DNA of 64,000 bases from Hymenobacter ruricola (GCF_015694525.1 NZ_JADQDM010000002.1:496001-560000); one strand, 5' to 3'. Shown: positions 7,630 to 18,166, numbered from the stretch's first letter. Made by a program: numbers and translations. The notes: a model not told the origin generated them from the letters alone.

Positions 7630-9264
7630 ATGCCACAAGCTCCCACCCTTGCCGCCGCGGCCCACAATCGTTTGCAGCCCCTGGGCCTTACCCAAACGGG
7701 CACCGTCCACCTCAACCTCACGCCCGCTGAGCTCGTGGAGCACGCCCTGCGCAACGGCGAAGGCCACCTCACCGACACCGGCGCCCTGATGGCCGACACC
7801 GGCAAGTTCACCGGCCGCTCGCCCAAAGACCGGTTCGTGGTGAAGGACGAAAACACCGCCGACAGCGTGTGGTGGGGCGACATCAACATCCCCTTCGCCC
7901 CCGAAAAATTCGACCAGCTGCACCAGAAAATGGTGGCCTACCTGGCCGACAAGGACGTGTACGTGCGCGAAGCCTACGCCGGCGCCAACCCCGACTACCA
8001 GCTCAAGCTGCGCGTGGTGAACGAACAAGCCTGGCACAACCTGTTTTGCTACAACATGTTCCTGCGCCCCGAAGAAGGCGCGGACACCAGCTGGATGCCC
8101 GATTTCAGCATCATCTGCGCCCCCGGCTTCGAGGCCGACCCGGCCGTGGACGGCACCCGCCAGCCCAACTTCGCCATCATCAACTTCACCAAGAAGATGA
8201 TTCTGATTGGCGGCACGGGCTACGCCGGCGAAATGAAAAAAGGCATCTTCGGCGTGCTGAACTACCTGCTGCCCCACGAGCACAACACCCTGAGCATGCA
8301 CTGCTCGGCCAACGTGGGCAAGGACGGCGACACGGCCATCTTCTTCGGCCTGTCGGGCACGGGCAAAACGACACTCTCGGCCGACCCCAACCGCGGCCTC
8401 ATCGGCGACGACGAGCACGGCTGGACGCCCGACGAAGGCATCTTCAACTTCGAAGGCGGCTGCTACGCCAAGGTCATCGACCTGAGCAAGGAGAAGGAGC
8501 CCGAGATTTACGACGCCATCCGCTTCGGTTCCATCGTGGAGAACACGCGCTTCATCCCCGGCACCCACACCGTGGATTATGCCAACAAGTCGGTGACCGA
8601 AAACACGCGCACCGCCTACCCCATCAACTTTATTCCGAACGCCATCGAGCCCGGCGTGGCCGACGCGCCGAAGAACATTTTCTTCCTCACGGCCGATGCC
8701 TTTGGCGTGATTCCGCCCATCAGCAAGCTCGACAAGTCGCACGCCATGTACCTGTTCATGTCGGGCTACACGGCCAAGGTAGCCGGCACCGAAATGGGCG
8801 TGACCGAGCCGCAGACCACGTTCTCGGCTTGCTTCGGCGCCGTGTTCCTGCCCCTGCACCCCACCAAGTACGCCGAGATGCTGGGCCAGAAAATGGACGA
8901 GAACCCCGACATCAACGTGTGGCTCATCAACACCGGCTGGACCGGCGGCAGCTACGGCACGGGCTCGCGCATGAAGCTGCCCTATACCCGCGCCATGATT
9001 ACGGCCGCGCTGAACGGCCAGCTCGACGACGTGAAGTTCACCAAGCACCCCGTCTTCGGCATGATGGTGCCCGGCGCGGTGCCCGGCGTGCCCACCGAAA
9101 TCCTGGACCCGCGCAACACCTGGGCCGACAAAGCCGCCTACGACAAAACCGCTTCGGACCTGGCCGATAAGTTCGTGGCCAACTTCAAGAAGTACGCCGA
9201 GTACGCCAACGAGGAAATCCTAGCCGGCGCGCCCAAAGTGGCAACCGCTGCGGTGGAAGCGTAA
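7630..9264 (+). CDS. pckA: Phosphoenolpyruvate carboxykinase (ATP)
   Basis: Converts oxaloacetate plus ATP to phosphoenolpyruvate, CO2 and ADP, the entry step of gluconeogenesis, in the cytoplasm. The 544-residue length matches ATP-type PckA (about 540). Visible motifs are FTGRSPKDRFVV near the N-terminus, the kinase P-loop GLSGTGKTTLS (residues about 240-250), the following GLIGDDEHGW metal-binding stretch, and the ENTRTAYP region. ATG at 7630 was chosen because a promoter-like TACCTTTG lies just upstream and the earlier in-frame start adds 22 non-conserved residues. A strong terminator follows. fbp at 60868 is the other gluconeogenic gene in the window. Confidence 0.97.
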   Translation: MPQAPTLAAAAHNRLQPLGLTQTGTVHLNLTPAELVEHALRNGEGHLTDTGALMADTGKFTGRSPKDRFVVKDENTADSVWWGDINIPFAPEKFDQLHQKMVAYLADKDVYVREAYAGANPDYQLKLRVVNEQAWHNLFCYNMFLRPEEGADTSWMPDFSIICAPGFEADPAVDGTRQPNFAIINFTKKMILIGGTGYAGEMKKGIFGVLNYLLPHEHNTLSMHCSANVGKDGDTAIFFGLSGTGKTTLSADPNRGLIGDDEHGWTPDEGIFNFEGGCYAKVIDLSKEKEPEIYDAIRFGSIVENTRFIPGTHTVDYANKSVTENTRTAYPINFIPNAIEPGVADAPKNIFFLTADAFGVIPPISKLDKSHAMYLFMSGYTAKVAGTEMGVTEPQTTFSACFGAVFLPLHPTKYAEMLGQKMDENPDINVWLINTGWTGGSYGTGSRMKLPYTRAMITAALNGQLDDVKFTKHPVFGMMVPGAVPGVPTEILDPRNTWADKAAYDKTASDLADKFVANFKKYAEYANEEILAGAPKVATAAVEA

Positions 9265-9286
9265 GCTGCTAAGTAGTTCACTCACC

Positions 9287-9322
9287 AAAAAGCCCCGTCG
9301 GTTGCAGCCGACGGGGCTTTTG
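9287..9322 (+). terminator. Rho-independent terminator of pckA
   Basis: Stem AAAAGCCCCGTCGG / CCGACGGGGCTTTT with a 5-base loop. Confidence 0.8.
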
Positions 9323-9355
9323 CTGTTCGGTTGGCGCACCCTTATTGCAATGCAC

Positions 9356-9946
9356 CTAAATTGCGGCGAAGACTTCTCTGGAAATTTTTGCCGCCGACTC
9401 CCAAGTAATTTCCTGGGGCGGCTTCTTGTAGTATTCGTACGCCAGCGCCATTTGCGCAGCAGCAGCTTCGGGGGCTACTCGCCCTGTAGCCGTACCTAAC
9501 CCAGGGCAAAGCACGATTTGAATCCGGGCAGTCTGTGCGTTGAAGCTTTTTACTGCCTGCAACATTGCTTTCATGGCCAAATACACATTATCGGTGCCAT
9601 TAATGGACATGGGCACCCGCATGGTGGGGGTATGGGCTAAATAAGGATGGGCAGCGTGACTGGTCCCAATGATAAAACTTGAACCAACTGGCTGCTCCCC
9701 GTTGTAATTGGCCATAATATGCGCCTGCACCCGACTCTGCAGCCCATTACCAAAGTATTTGGTGATGGCTAAATCAACGCCGCCGTCCATCAATCCGAAG
9801 GAATTTGCTGCGCTGACCATGCAATCATATTCTTTAACTGACTCAAATACATTGTTGACTATTTTCACTTCATCGTGCATTTGAAATGCAGATTGCCAAG
9901 CTTCGCATAGCGCTTGATTGGGGTCAACGAGAATCAGCTTATTCAT
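9356..9946 (-). CDS. Macro-domain protein
   Basis: A 196-residue single-domain protein. The segment CMVSAANSFGLMDGGVDLAI matches the ADP-ribose-binding loop of macro domains (usually VNAANS...GGGVDxAI), and VLCPGLGTATGRV fits the second binding loop (G-x-G-T). The family binds or hydrolyses ADP-ribose derivatives, so a role in ADP-ribosylation reversal or NAD-metabolite repair is plausible; no specific substrate can be assigned. Codon use is visibly less GC-rich than in neighbouring genes (many AT-ending codons), which suggests more recent acquisition. It stands alone between pckA and an SDR gene. Confidence 0.85.
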   Translation of the reverse strand: MNKLILVDPNQALCEAWQSAFQMHDEVKIVNNVFESVKEYDCMVSAANSFGLMDGGVDLAITKYFGNGLQSRVQAHIMANYNGEQPVGSSFIIGTSHAAHPYLAHTPTMRVPMSINGTDNVYLAMKAMLQAVKSFNAQTARIQIVLCPGLGTATGRVAPEAAAAQMALAYEYYKKPPQEITWESAAKISREVFAAI

Positions 9947-9975
9947 AAAATACGTCGGTTACGAGCCAATATAGA

Positions 9976-10031
9976 ATGAAAGCGCTGAGCAGTTGCTGGT
10001 TTGAGTACCAGCCGTTGCCCAGCGCTTTCAT
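9976..10031. repeat. Inverted repeat (ATGAAAGCGCTG arms)
   Basis: Perfect 12-base inverted repeat ATGAAAGCGCTG / CAGCGCTTTCAT around an inner imperfect hairpin (GCTGGT / ACCAGC). It lies between the 3' end of the SDR gene and the 5' end of the macro-domain gene. It lacks a T run; it could act as a terminator or be a small repeat element. Confidence 0.5.
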
Positions 10032-10047
10032 CTCGCTTCTTCGACCG

Positions 10048-11088
10048 CTATTGCCGCCGCTTACCCAACTGACTTTTGATGGTGGAGCGGTTCAGCCACG
10101 CGGCCAGGGCCACGCCGGCGCCGGCCAGCAGCGCCGTGCGCAGGGCGGGGCTGCCGGCCGTCACGGCTTCGGTGTAGAAGCTGGTTTCGCGGGTGTAGCC
10201 GGGGTAGTTGCCGCGCTCCCGCAAACTGCCGGCGGCGCGGTCGAGGCCGTTTTGGGCCAAGGGGCGCGGGGCTTCATCGGCGTGCTCCTGCTTGGCGAAG
10301 GCTTTTTCCATGTACTGGTCGAACAGGATGGGCGTCCAGCGTTTCATGCCGATGAAGGCACGGCCGCCCCCGCCCACCACGATGTCGCGCTCCGGCGTGA
10401 CGGCGGCGTGCAGGATGGCACGGGCTACCGTTTCGGGCGCGTAGGCGGGCGGGCCGTGCTTGGCTTCGCGGTCCATGTAGTTTTTGGCGTGCATCGTGTA
10501 GGGCGTGTCGATGGACGAGGGCTGAATGAGCGTGACGGACACCGGTGCGCCGTCCATTTCCAGCTCCATGCGCAGGCCGTCGTTGAAGCCTTTCACGGCG
10601 TGCTTGCTGGCCGAGTAGATGGTTTGGAGGATGGCGGTGACGTCGGACAGGATGCTGCCCACGTTGATGATGGCACCGCCCTTATTCTTGAGGTGCTGCG
10701 CGGCTTCCAATGAGCCGTAAACGACGCCCCAAAAGTTGGTTTCGAACAGCTTGCGCATGTCTTCGATGGGCACTTGCTCCAGCTTGCCATAAATGGAAAC
10801 ACCGGCGTTATTCACCCAGGTGTTGTAGCCGCCAAAACGTTGCTCGGCGGCCTGGGCGATGCGTTGCACATCAGCCGCTTGGCTCACGTCGGCCACTTCG
10901 TAAATGGCCTGGCCGCCGTTTTGATTGATTTCTTCGCAGAGCTGACGCAGGGCGTCCTGGCTGCGGGCGGCCAGCACGAGCTTGGCGCCCTGCTCGGCGG
11001 CCTGGCGCGCCGTGACGAGACCGATGCCCGACGAAGCGCCGGTGATAACGATGACCTGGTCCTGGAGCGGCTTGAGTTTGACTTTCAT
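10048..11088 (-). CDS. SDR-family oxidoreductase with C-terminal membrane helix
   Basis: A 346-residue protein. The NAD(P) fold is clear: TGASSGIG near residue 13, NNAGVS, and catalytic YSASKHAVK. The SDR core ends near residue 250. An unusual extension follows, finishing with a hydrophobic stretch (ALLAGAGVALAAWL) and a basic tail, suggesting membrane anchoring. ATG at 11088 was chosen because MKVKLKPLQDQVIVITGAS is the usual SDR N-terminus; the longer frame adds 13 unsupported residues. Substrate unknown. The gene downstream on the same strand is the macro-domain protein, separated by an inverted repeat; a small membrane protein lies upstream. Confidence 0.88.
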   Translation of the reverse strand: MKVKLKPLQDQVIVITGASSGIGLVTARQAAEQGAKLVLAARSQDALRQLCEEINQNGGQAIYEVADVSQAADVQRIAQAAEQRFGGYNTWVNNAGVSIYGKLEQVPIEDMRKLFETNFWGVVYGSLEAAQHLKNKGGAIINVGSILSDVTAILQTIYSASKHAVKGFNDGLRMELEMDGAPVSVTLIQPSSIDTPYTMHAKNYMDREAKHGPPAYAPETVARAILHAAVTPERDIVVGGGGRAFIGMKRWTPILFDQYMEKAFAKQEHADEAPRPLAQNGLDRAAGSLRERGNYPGYTRETSFYTEAVTAGSPALRTALLAGAGVALAAWLNRSTIKSQLGKRRQ

Positions 11089-11150
11089 GGATAAAAAGTA
11101 AGTGGAAAAGAAGTCGTGTGGAAACACCTGCTGTGCGCGGAGACGCTGGT

Positions 11151-11579
11151 TTACGAAGCGGTAGAAGTTGACAGCGTACCGGGGGCTACGGGCTCCGTTT
11201 CGGCGGCCGGCATTTCTTCGGCGCCGCCAAACACGCCCGACAGCAACCCCGCCGTCACGCTAATGGCCCCGATGGTGAGGAAAGTGTTGCGCGCCGCGCG
11301 GTTGCGGGCAAAGCCGGCCAGCCAAGGCAGTGCCATGGCGCCCAGGCCCGAAACGAAATCGAGCAGCAAATGGGTTTTGTAGGGCATGGCTTTGAACACA
11401 CCCCACTCGGCGCGGGTGACCAGCGTCGAAACCAACACGCCCCCGCTGATGAGGCGAGCCAAGCGGGCCGGGGTGCGGTCGTGCGCGAAGCCAAACAAGG
11501 CAGGCGCTGCGGCCACGGTGGGCACGTAGAGGTAGTCGGCCAGGCCGTGCAGGGGGCGGGGAATTACGGGGTTGTTCAT
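11151..11579 (-). CDS. Small membrane protein of unknown function
   Basis: 142 residues with about four hydrophobic segments (VPTVAAAPALFGFA, LISGGVLVSTLVT, LLDFVSGLGAMALPWLAGFA, TIGAISVTAGLLSGVF) and a Glu/Thr/Ser-rich C-terminus. The N-terminus has conserved-looking residues (RPLHGLADY). It lies 62 bases upstream of the SDR gene on the same strand and could share its transcript. I do not recognise a characterised family. Confidence 0.7.
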   Translation of the reverse strand: MNNPVIPRPLHGLADYLYVPTVAAAPALFGFAHDRTPARLARLISGGVLVSTLVTRAEWGVFKAMPYKTHLLLDFVSGLGAMALPWLAGFARNRAARNTFLTIGAISVTAGLLSGVFGGAEEMPAAETEPVAPGTLSTSTAS

Positions 11580-11701
11580 CGGATTGGGCGGTTGGAAAGT
11601 GGAGTTTTAGCCTACGCCGGGCCCCGACGCCGCGTTATGGCTCAGCTTACCCTGAAAGGCTGCAAACTCGCTTTTGGGCCCCGCTGCCGTTCTTTGCGCC
11701 C

Positions 11702-12406
11702 ATGCATACTTTCTTCGCGCCCGACCTCGCCGGCCCCACCTACACCCTGCCCGAAGACGAAAGCAAGCACGCCGTGCGGGTGCTGCGCCTGAGCGCCGGC
11801 GACGCCGTGGAGCTGCTCGACGGCCGGGGCGGGCGCTACCAGGCCGCCGTGGCCGACGCCAACCCCAAGCGCTGCCAGTTGCGCATCACCCACCACGAAG
11901 CCGTGGCGCCCCGCCCCTACTTCACCCACGTGGCCGTGGCCCCCACCAAAAACATCGACCGCATGGAGTGGTTCGTGGAGAAAGCCGTGGAAGTGGGCGT
12001 GGAGCGCATCAGCTTCCTGCGCTGCGCCCGCTCCGAGCGCCGCGAGTTGAAGCTGGAGCGGCTGGAGAAAATTGCTATCAGCGCCATGAAGCAGTCGGGC
12101 CAGGCGTGGCTGCCGCAGCTGGATGAGTTGACGGATTTTGCTGCTTTTGTGGCTGGGGTGGCGCCGGAAACTACGTTCATCGCCCATTTGGAAGAAGGCG
12201 AGCGCACGGCCCTGGCGCAGGTGGCCGGCACTGGGTCGGCGTGCTGCGTGCTCATCGGGCCGGAGGGGGATTTTACGCCGCCGGAAATCGAACTGGCGCT
12301 GGCGAAAGGCATCCGGCCGGTGACGCTAGGTGCCTCGCGGCTGCGCACCGAAACGGCGGCGCTGGCGGCCGTATTTACCGCGCAGCTGGTGCGTTCGCAA
12401 GCGTAA
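11702..12406 (+). CDS. rsmE: 16S rRNA (uracil-1498-N3)-methyltransferase
   Basis: Methylates N3 of U1498 in 16S rRNA using SAM. The 234-residue protein has the N-terminal PUA-like RNA-binding part (DESKHAVRVLRLSAGD) and a SPOUT catalytic domain with the knot signatures IGPEGDFTPPE and LGASRLRTETAAL. VAPTKNIDRMEWFVEKAVEVG matches the family stretch normally read as K...R.E..V.K..ELG. Start ATG at 11702 fits the usual family N-terminus. Convergent with the next gene, the two ending 10 bases apart. Confidence 0.95.
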   Translation: MHTFFAPDLAGPTYTLPEDESKHAVRVLRLSAGDAVELLDGRGGRYQAAVADANPKRCQLRITHHEAVAPRPYFTHVAVAPTKNIDRMEWFVEKAVEVGVERISFLRCARSERRELKLERLEKIAISAMKQSGQAWLPQLDELTDFAAFVAGVAPETTFIAHLEEGERTALAQVAGTGSACCVLIGPEGDFTPPEIELALAKGIRPVTLGASRLRTETAALAAVFTAQLVRSQA

Positions 12407-12415
12407 GGCGTTAGC

Positions 12416-13522
12416 CTAAACGACCGTAGCGCCGGCATTTTGCGGCTGGGCCGGGCGGGGGCGGGCGCCGCAGGTGGCGCAAAAAGGCAGGTGGCTGAAG
12501 TTTTTGCTGCCGCAGTTGTAGCAATTGGAAAAAAGCTCCAACCCGCAATGCCGGCAAGAATCCGTCACCAATTTATAGGTGGCGTCGGCCGATGGCGGGA
12601 ACTCCCACTTCTTCAGAATAAAATCCTTGCCGCAGGAAGGGCAAAAATGGTTTTCTAGCGCTTTTTCGGCCACTTCCAGCTGCACGTGCTTAGCTCGCTC
12701 CTGGCTGGAGGCCTGCAGCTCCTGCTGCTTGCGCTCCATGTAGGTCCGGAAGGTTTTGATGGCGTAGTAGCCCAGCCCAACCGACAGCGCCACGCCCACC
12801 GCCGAGCGCACGTAGCCGCCGTAGCTGGGCAAATACGGTACCAGGCCGAAGAAGAAAGCGTAGAGCGAAAACAGGGTAAACCCCATGTACAGCGGCCAAA
12901 ACTTGTGCCGGCGGTAGCGGATGAAAAAGAAGATGCCCACGCCCAGCACCGGCCCCACGAACAGCAGCCGAATCAGGAACACCTTCAGGTCGTAGCCCTT
13001 CAGCGCGGCCTCGTACTTCTCCTCGGCCCGCCCATTTTCCTGCTCCAGCTGCAGCTGGAGTTGTTCCTGCTGGCGCGTTTTGGCATCAATGGCTGCTTGC
13101 CGGGCCGCCAGCTGCGCCCGCCACGCCTGCTCCACCTTGTAAAACTCATCGAGCCGGGTGGCGCGGCTCACCACTTCCGCGTCTTTGTCGGACGAGCCCA
13201 GGGTTTTCCGGGTTTTCACCCAGTTCTCAAACGACTGCTTTTCATTGGCGTAGTTCTGCTGGGCGGTGAGCATGGTACGTTCCACCACCGCGTTGCGGTC
13301 GCGCAGGCTTTGCACCTCGGCTTGCAGGCTGCTTTCGCGGCGCTGGAGGCCCGCCACGGCGTCGGCGTTCAGAAAGCTTTCGAGTTGCGGCCGGGCGGTG
13401 GCCGTGTCCAGGTCGCCGATGAGCTGATTGGACAGCAGAATCAGGAAAGCGCACAGAATGAGTGAAATGGCGTAGTACACCAAGCGCGAGGTGCGCTCCA
13501 GTTTCTTGCTGTTGAATTCCAT
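12416..13522 (-). CDS. Membrane protein with coiled coil and C-terminal zinc ribbons
   Basis: 368 residues. An N-terminal transmembrane helix (YYAISLILCAFLILLSN) leads into a long charged coiled coil (about 50-170), then two or three more membrane helices (about 180-265), a short coiled segment, and a C-terminal tail with zinc-ribbon-type CxxC pairs: CPSCGKDF, CRHCGLEL, CYNCGSKNF and CATCGARP. The tail would bind two zinc ions. The architecture suggests a membrane-attached scaffold or sensor, but I do not recognise a named family and assign no function. Confidence 0.75.
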   Translation of the reverse strand: MEFNSKKLERTSRLVYYAISLILCAFLILLSNQLIGDLDTATARPQLESFLNADAVAGLQRRESSLQAEVQSLRDRNAVVERTMLTAQQNYANEKQSFENWVKTRKTLGSSDKDAEVVSRATRLDEFYKVEQAWRAQLAARQAAIDAKTRQQEQLQLQLEQENGRAEEKYEAALKGYDLKVFLIRLLFVGPVLGVGIFFFIRYRRHKFWPLYMGFTLFSLYAFFFGLVPYLPSYGGYVRSAVGVALSVGLGYYAIKTFRTYMERKQQELQASSQERAKHVQLEVAEKALENHFCPSCGKDFILKKWEFPPSADATYKLVTDSCRHCGLELFSNCYNCGSKNFSHLPFCATCGARPRPAQPQNAGATVV

Positions 13523-13645
13523 GAGTCTGTTTTTCGTGGCGGCCGGCTAAGGCGCAGGCAATGCGTGGTTTTGCAATAGTAACCAGAACTGCCTAAGCAC
13601 CCTCATTTCACCGTTTCGCCGAGCTTATCCCTTGCGTATTAACCA

Positions 13646-15133
<1,488 letters not shown>

Positions 15134-15198
15134 TCATTAAATAGCAAGCGCATTTGCCCGCCGCCTAAAGTACTCCACGGCAGCCCACGAGCCGGCAA

Positions 15199-15948
15199 TT
15201 ACGCTTCCGGCTCGTAGTATTTGATGGAAGACTTACCCTTCAGTTCCTCGAAAATAAAGCAGTCGAATACAATTCGGGCCAGCATGCTTTTCACGTCCTG
15301 GATGGCGGCCACTTCACCGAATGGCACGAAAAGCAGCAGCTGGTCGCCCTGGTCATACGGCCGAAACCCCAGCCCGCGCAGGAACCGGACGTGGCGTTTT
15401 TGCAGGGTATATGCAGCGCGGTGCCGCCGCACCTCGGGCAGCATGATGAGCAGGGTTTTGCGGAGGCGTCGGAAAGTGAGCCGCAGCCGCTTCGGCCCGC
15501 TCAACTCCAGCGTGAAAGCGGCAATCCGGGCATCGAGCAGCCTGGCCAGGGCGTTGTGCAGGGTGGTGGCTGGCGGCGCGGTGTTTTCCGCCGGAACCCG
15601 CGCTACCAGGGCCGCCAGCTTTTTCTTTTCCGTGGCTATTCGCTCCCGATAATAGTCCAGAATTCGCCCGGTTTCGGCGGTGCTCAACTCCTCAAGCCCC
15701 TCGATGTGCTTAGAGGTGCTCAGCTTCTCAAGCCCCTCGATGTGACGCTTGGTCATTTCCTTCTCGCCGTGCAAAGGGTCTTGCAGAGTCATCAGTACTT
15801 GCAGCTTCCGTTGCACCCGCCACAGGCCTTTGGCCAGGCGGTTGGCGGTGCCGTACTCGCTTTCGGCCACGCATTCATCTACGGCGGCCGTCAGGGTGCG
15901 GCGCTCGGCTTCGTAGTGAGAAATAAGCCGTTTCAGCCTGACGCTCAT
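15199..15948 (-). CDS. Hypothetical protein with a 36-bp internal tandem duplication
   Basis: 249 residues, mostly charged and helical (about 1-130), followed by a mixed alpha/beta half. I do not recognise the family. A 12-residue tandem repeat (HIEGLEKLSTSK / HIEGLEELSTAE) is encoded by two near-identical 36-base blocks near 15680-15755. ATG at 15948 is preferred; a longer open frame upstream encodes Arg/Pro/Ala-rich sequence typical of a high-GC non-coding frame. It lies between rtcB and a cation efflux gene, all on the minus strand, with gaps of 110 and 68 bases. Confidence 0.7.
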   Translation of the reverse strand: MSVRLKRLISHYEAERRTLTAAVDECVAESEYGTANRLAKGLWRVQRKLQVLMTLQDPLHGEKEMTKRHIEGLEKLSTSKHIEGLEELSTAETGRILDYYRERIATEKKKLAALVARVPAENTAPPATTLHNALARLLDARIAAFTLELSGPKRLRLTFRRLRKTLLIMLPEVRRHRAAYTLQKRHVRFLRGLGFRPYDQGDQLLLFVPFGEVAAIQDVKSMLARIVFDCFIFEELKGKSSIKYYEPEA

Positions 15949-16016
15949 GCTTGAAAGAATTGCCCGGAACCGGTGAAATGGCGGCCCAACGGCAAGTATA
16001 GGCATTAAATGGGGCT

Positions 16017-16886
16017 CTATTCCTGCGGCTCGACGTGAATGAGGACGTGGCTGAGCTGCGGCAGCTCCTGTTGCAGCCGGGCCTGCAGCTCGTGGGCTAT
16101 TTCGTGGCCCCGGCGCACGCTGATGTCGCCGCTCACGGTGGCGTGCAGGTCGGTTTGGTAGGACATGCCGGCTTTGCGCACGAAGCATTTTTCAGTGCCT
16201 AGCACGCCGTCCACCGTCAGGGCCACGCGGCGGATGTCGGCCACGAGGTCGTCGTGCACGTTTTCGTCGAGGATTTCGCCGAGGGCGGGCCGGAAAATGC
16301 GGTAGCTGTTGTAGAAAATCAGCCCCGTAGCCAGCAGCGCGGCCCAGTCGTCGGCCGCCTCGTAGCCCGGGCCCATGAGCAGCGCGAACGAGATGCCCAG
16401 AAACGCGGCCACCGACGTGAGGGCGTCGCTGCGGTGGTGCCAGGCATCGGCTTTGAGCGCGGAACTGTTGGTTTGCTCGGCCTTCTTCATCACCGTGCGA
16501 AACGACCATTCTTTCCAGGCAATGATGCCGCCCAGCACGAGCAACGTCCAGGCTTTGGGCAAGGCGTGCGGCGTGCCGATGTTCTGAATGCTTTCGTAGG
16601 CAATTATCGTGGCCGAAGTCATCAGAAAGCCCACCACCAGAAACGTCACCAACGGCTCGATGCGGCCGTGGCCGTAGGGGTGGTTTTCGTCGGCCGGCCG
16701 GTTGGCGTACCTAATGCCCAGCAGCACCAGCAGCGACGAAAAGATGTCGGCCGTCGACTCAATGGCATCGGCCACCAGGGCGTAAGAGTTGCCGAAATAC
16801 CCGGCCGCGCCTTTGAGCAGCGCCAGGGCGGTGTTGCCGGCAATGCCGAAATACGTGGCTCTGACGGCGGTTTCTTCGTTGGTCAT
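16017..16886 (-). CDS. Cation diffusion facilitator (CDF) efflux protein
   Basis: 289 residues with six predicted membrane helices and the CDF metal-site motifs: NSYALVADAIESTADIFSS (D in helix II, then a further Asp), ENHPYGHGR between helices II and III, and DAWHHRSDALTS in helix V (HxxxD). The cytoplasmic C-terminal domain (about 200-289) has the family ending HVLIHVEPQE. It should export Zn2+, Fe2+, Mn2+ or similar by proton antiport. ATG at 16886 (MTNEETAVRATYFG) fits the family better than the start seven codons upstream. Confidence 0.93.
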   Translation of the reverse strand: MTNEETAVRATYFGIAGNTALALLKGAAGYFGNSYALVADAIESTADIFSSLLVLLGIRYANRPADENHPYGHGRIEPLVTFLVVGFLMTSATIIAYESIQNIGTPHALPKAWTLLVLGGIIAWKEWSFRTVMKKAEQTNSSALKADAWHHRSDALTSVAAFLGISFALLMGPGYEAADDWAALLATGLIFYNSYRIFRPALGEILDENVHDDLVADIRRVALTVDGVLGTEKCFVRKAGMSYQTDLHATVSGDISVRRGHEIAHELQARLQQELPQLSHVLIHVEPQE

Positions 16887-16943
16887 GCGGGCACAAACGA
16901 CGGGCAAACATCGGACAAAGAAGCGAGGGCCGGCGCGGCTTCC

Positions 16944-17402
16944 TTATTTCAGGTAATACGACCGCAGCAGCTGCATGGCTTCCTTTTCGTCGGCGGCGCA
17001 CTCCCGGCAGAACGTGCCGACGCCGTTCACCGGGCCTTCGTATTTCCAGGCGAAGGTTTTGGGCGTGCCCTTGGCCGAGTCGGCCACCTTTAGCTGGCTA
17101 CCGCTGGGAATGACGGTAAGCACGCGGTTGTCGGCCAGCCGGACGGCAAAGCTGGCGCCGTTGGCCATGCCCGTTTTGGGCAAATAGCTGCCTTTTATTT
17201 CGTTGCGGTCTTTGCCCCGGGCGTAATAAATACCCCCGCGCTTGCCGTCGTTCACCCAGAAACTCAGTTCCTCGTACTGGTCCGTGCCCGGTTTGCCGGC
17301 GGCGTAGGAGGCCACTTTCATTTGGGCGTGCGCGGCGTTTCCGCTCAGGAGGGCCAGGGCCAAAGCGGCGGCTTGCGCAAGGATGGTCGGGTGGTTTTGC
17401 AT
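16944..17402 (-). CDS. Secreted hypothetical protein
   Basis: 152 residues. A signal peptide (ILAQAAALALALLSGNAAHA, cleavage after AHA) is followed by a beta-rich domain of about 125 residues with two cysteines (TFCREC) near the C-terminus. It ends LLRSYYLK. Likely periplasmic or surface-exposed. No family recognised. It sits 57 bases upstream of the cation efflux gene on the same strand and could be co-transcribed. Confidence 0.72.
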   Translation of the reverse strand: MQNHPTILAQAAALALALLSGNAAHAQMKVASYAAGKPGTDQYEELSFWVNDGKRGGIYYARGKDRNEIKGSYLPKTGMANGASFAVRLADNRVLTVIPSGSQLKVADSAKGTPKTFAWKYEGPVNGVGTFCRECAADEKEAMQLLRSYYLK

Positions 17403-17437
17403 GGGAAAGGGTTTAGCAGGGAGCTTGGTGAAGCTTA

Positions 17438-18166
17438 CTAAATCGGGCGGCGAAAAGTTGCTGCGGGGTTCCGGGCCCCGGCCGGCTCGCTGCTGGCCGC
17501 CACCAGCAGCTGCCGGATGGCCGCCACGTGCGCCAGCAGCACCAGCGGCACCACCACGGCCGGCAGCCAGTTGAACGGGAAGTGCAAAATGGCCACGTTT
17601 GGCTGCTCAAAACCAAACCGTTGGAAGACGCTTGGAGCCGAAAGCAAAGCATTGACCACGATATTGAGCAGCAAGGCCAGGCCGAGAAAATTCCAGACCA
17701 GCAGCCACCCGCGGCTCAGCACTTTCCTGTGGAATAGGAAGTAATACATGACGGGCGCCGTCAGACCGGACAGAATGTCCCAGTTGCGACCCGCAAACGT
17801 CATGAGTTCGGGCACTGCCCGGTGCACAAACAGGCCATACAGCACCAGCTCGACGGGAATCCGGACGACGTGCAGCAAGGTCAGTTGGGCTAGGTCGAGG
17901 CGGTCGAGGTAGCGCCGGCCGCGCGCCGTGGCCAACAACAACCCAATCAGCAGCACGGGCGGCCCCACCAACCCCAGCGCGTGCGGCGGCCGGGTGGTGG
18001 TGACGGCGTAAAAACCGCTCAGGGCCACGGCGCCTTGCAGCGCCAGCCACCCCAGCAGCAGGCCCAGCGTGGGCCGCGAATAGCGGGCGGCCCTAACGAA
18101 GAGGACAACGGTCAGCAAGGCGATAATTCCGAAAGCAACGCCGAGGGCGGCAGGTACGTGTTCCAT
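17438..18166 (-). CDS. Seven-helix membrane protein of unknown function
   Basis: 242 residues with about seven hydrophobic helices starting directly at MEHVPAALGVAFGIIALLTV. It resembles small bacterial integral membrane proteins often annotated only as hypothetical. ATG at 18166 was chosen because the longer frame upstream would overlap the Crp-type gene and encodes non-membrane filler. It follows that regulator by 73 bases on the same strand, so the regulator may act on it; this is inferred from position only. Confidence 0.7.
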   Translation of the reverse strand: MEHVPAALGVAFGIIALLTVVLFVRAARYSRPTLGLLLGWLALQGAVALSGFYAVTTTRPPHALGLVGPPVLLIGLLLATARGRRYLDRLDLAQLTLLHVVRIPVELVLYGLFVHRAVPELMTFAGRNWDILSGLTAPVMYYFLFHRKVLSRGWLLVWNFLGLALLLNIVVNALLSAPSVFQRFGFEQPNVAILHFPFNWLPAVVVPLVLLAHVAAIRQLLVAASSEPAGARNPAATFRRPI

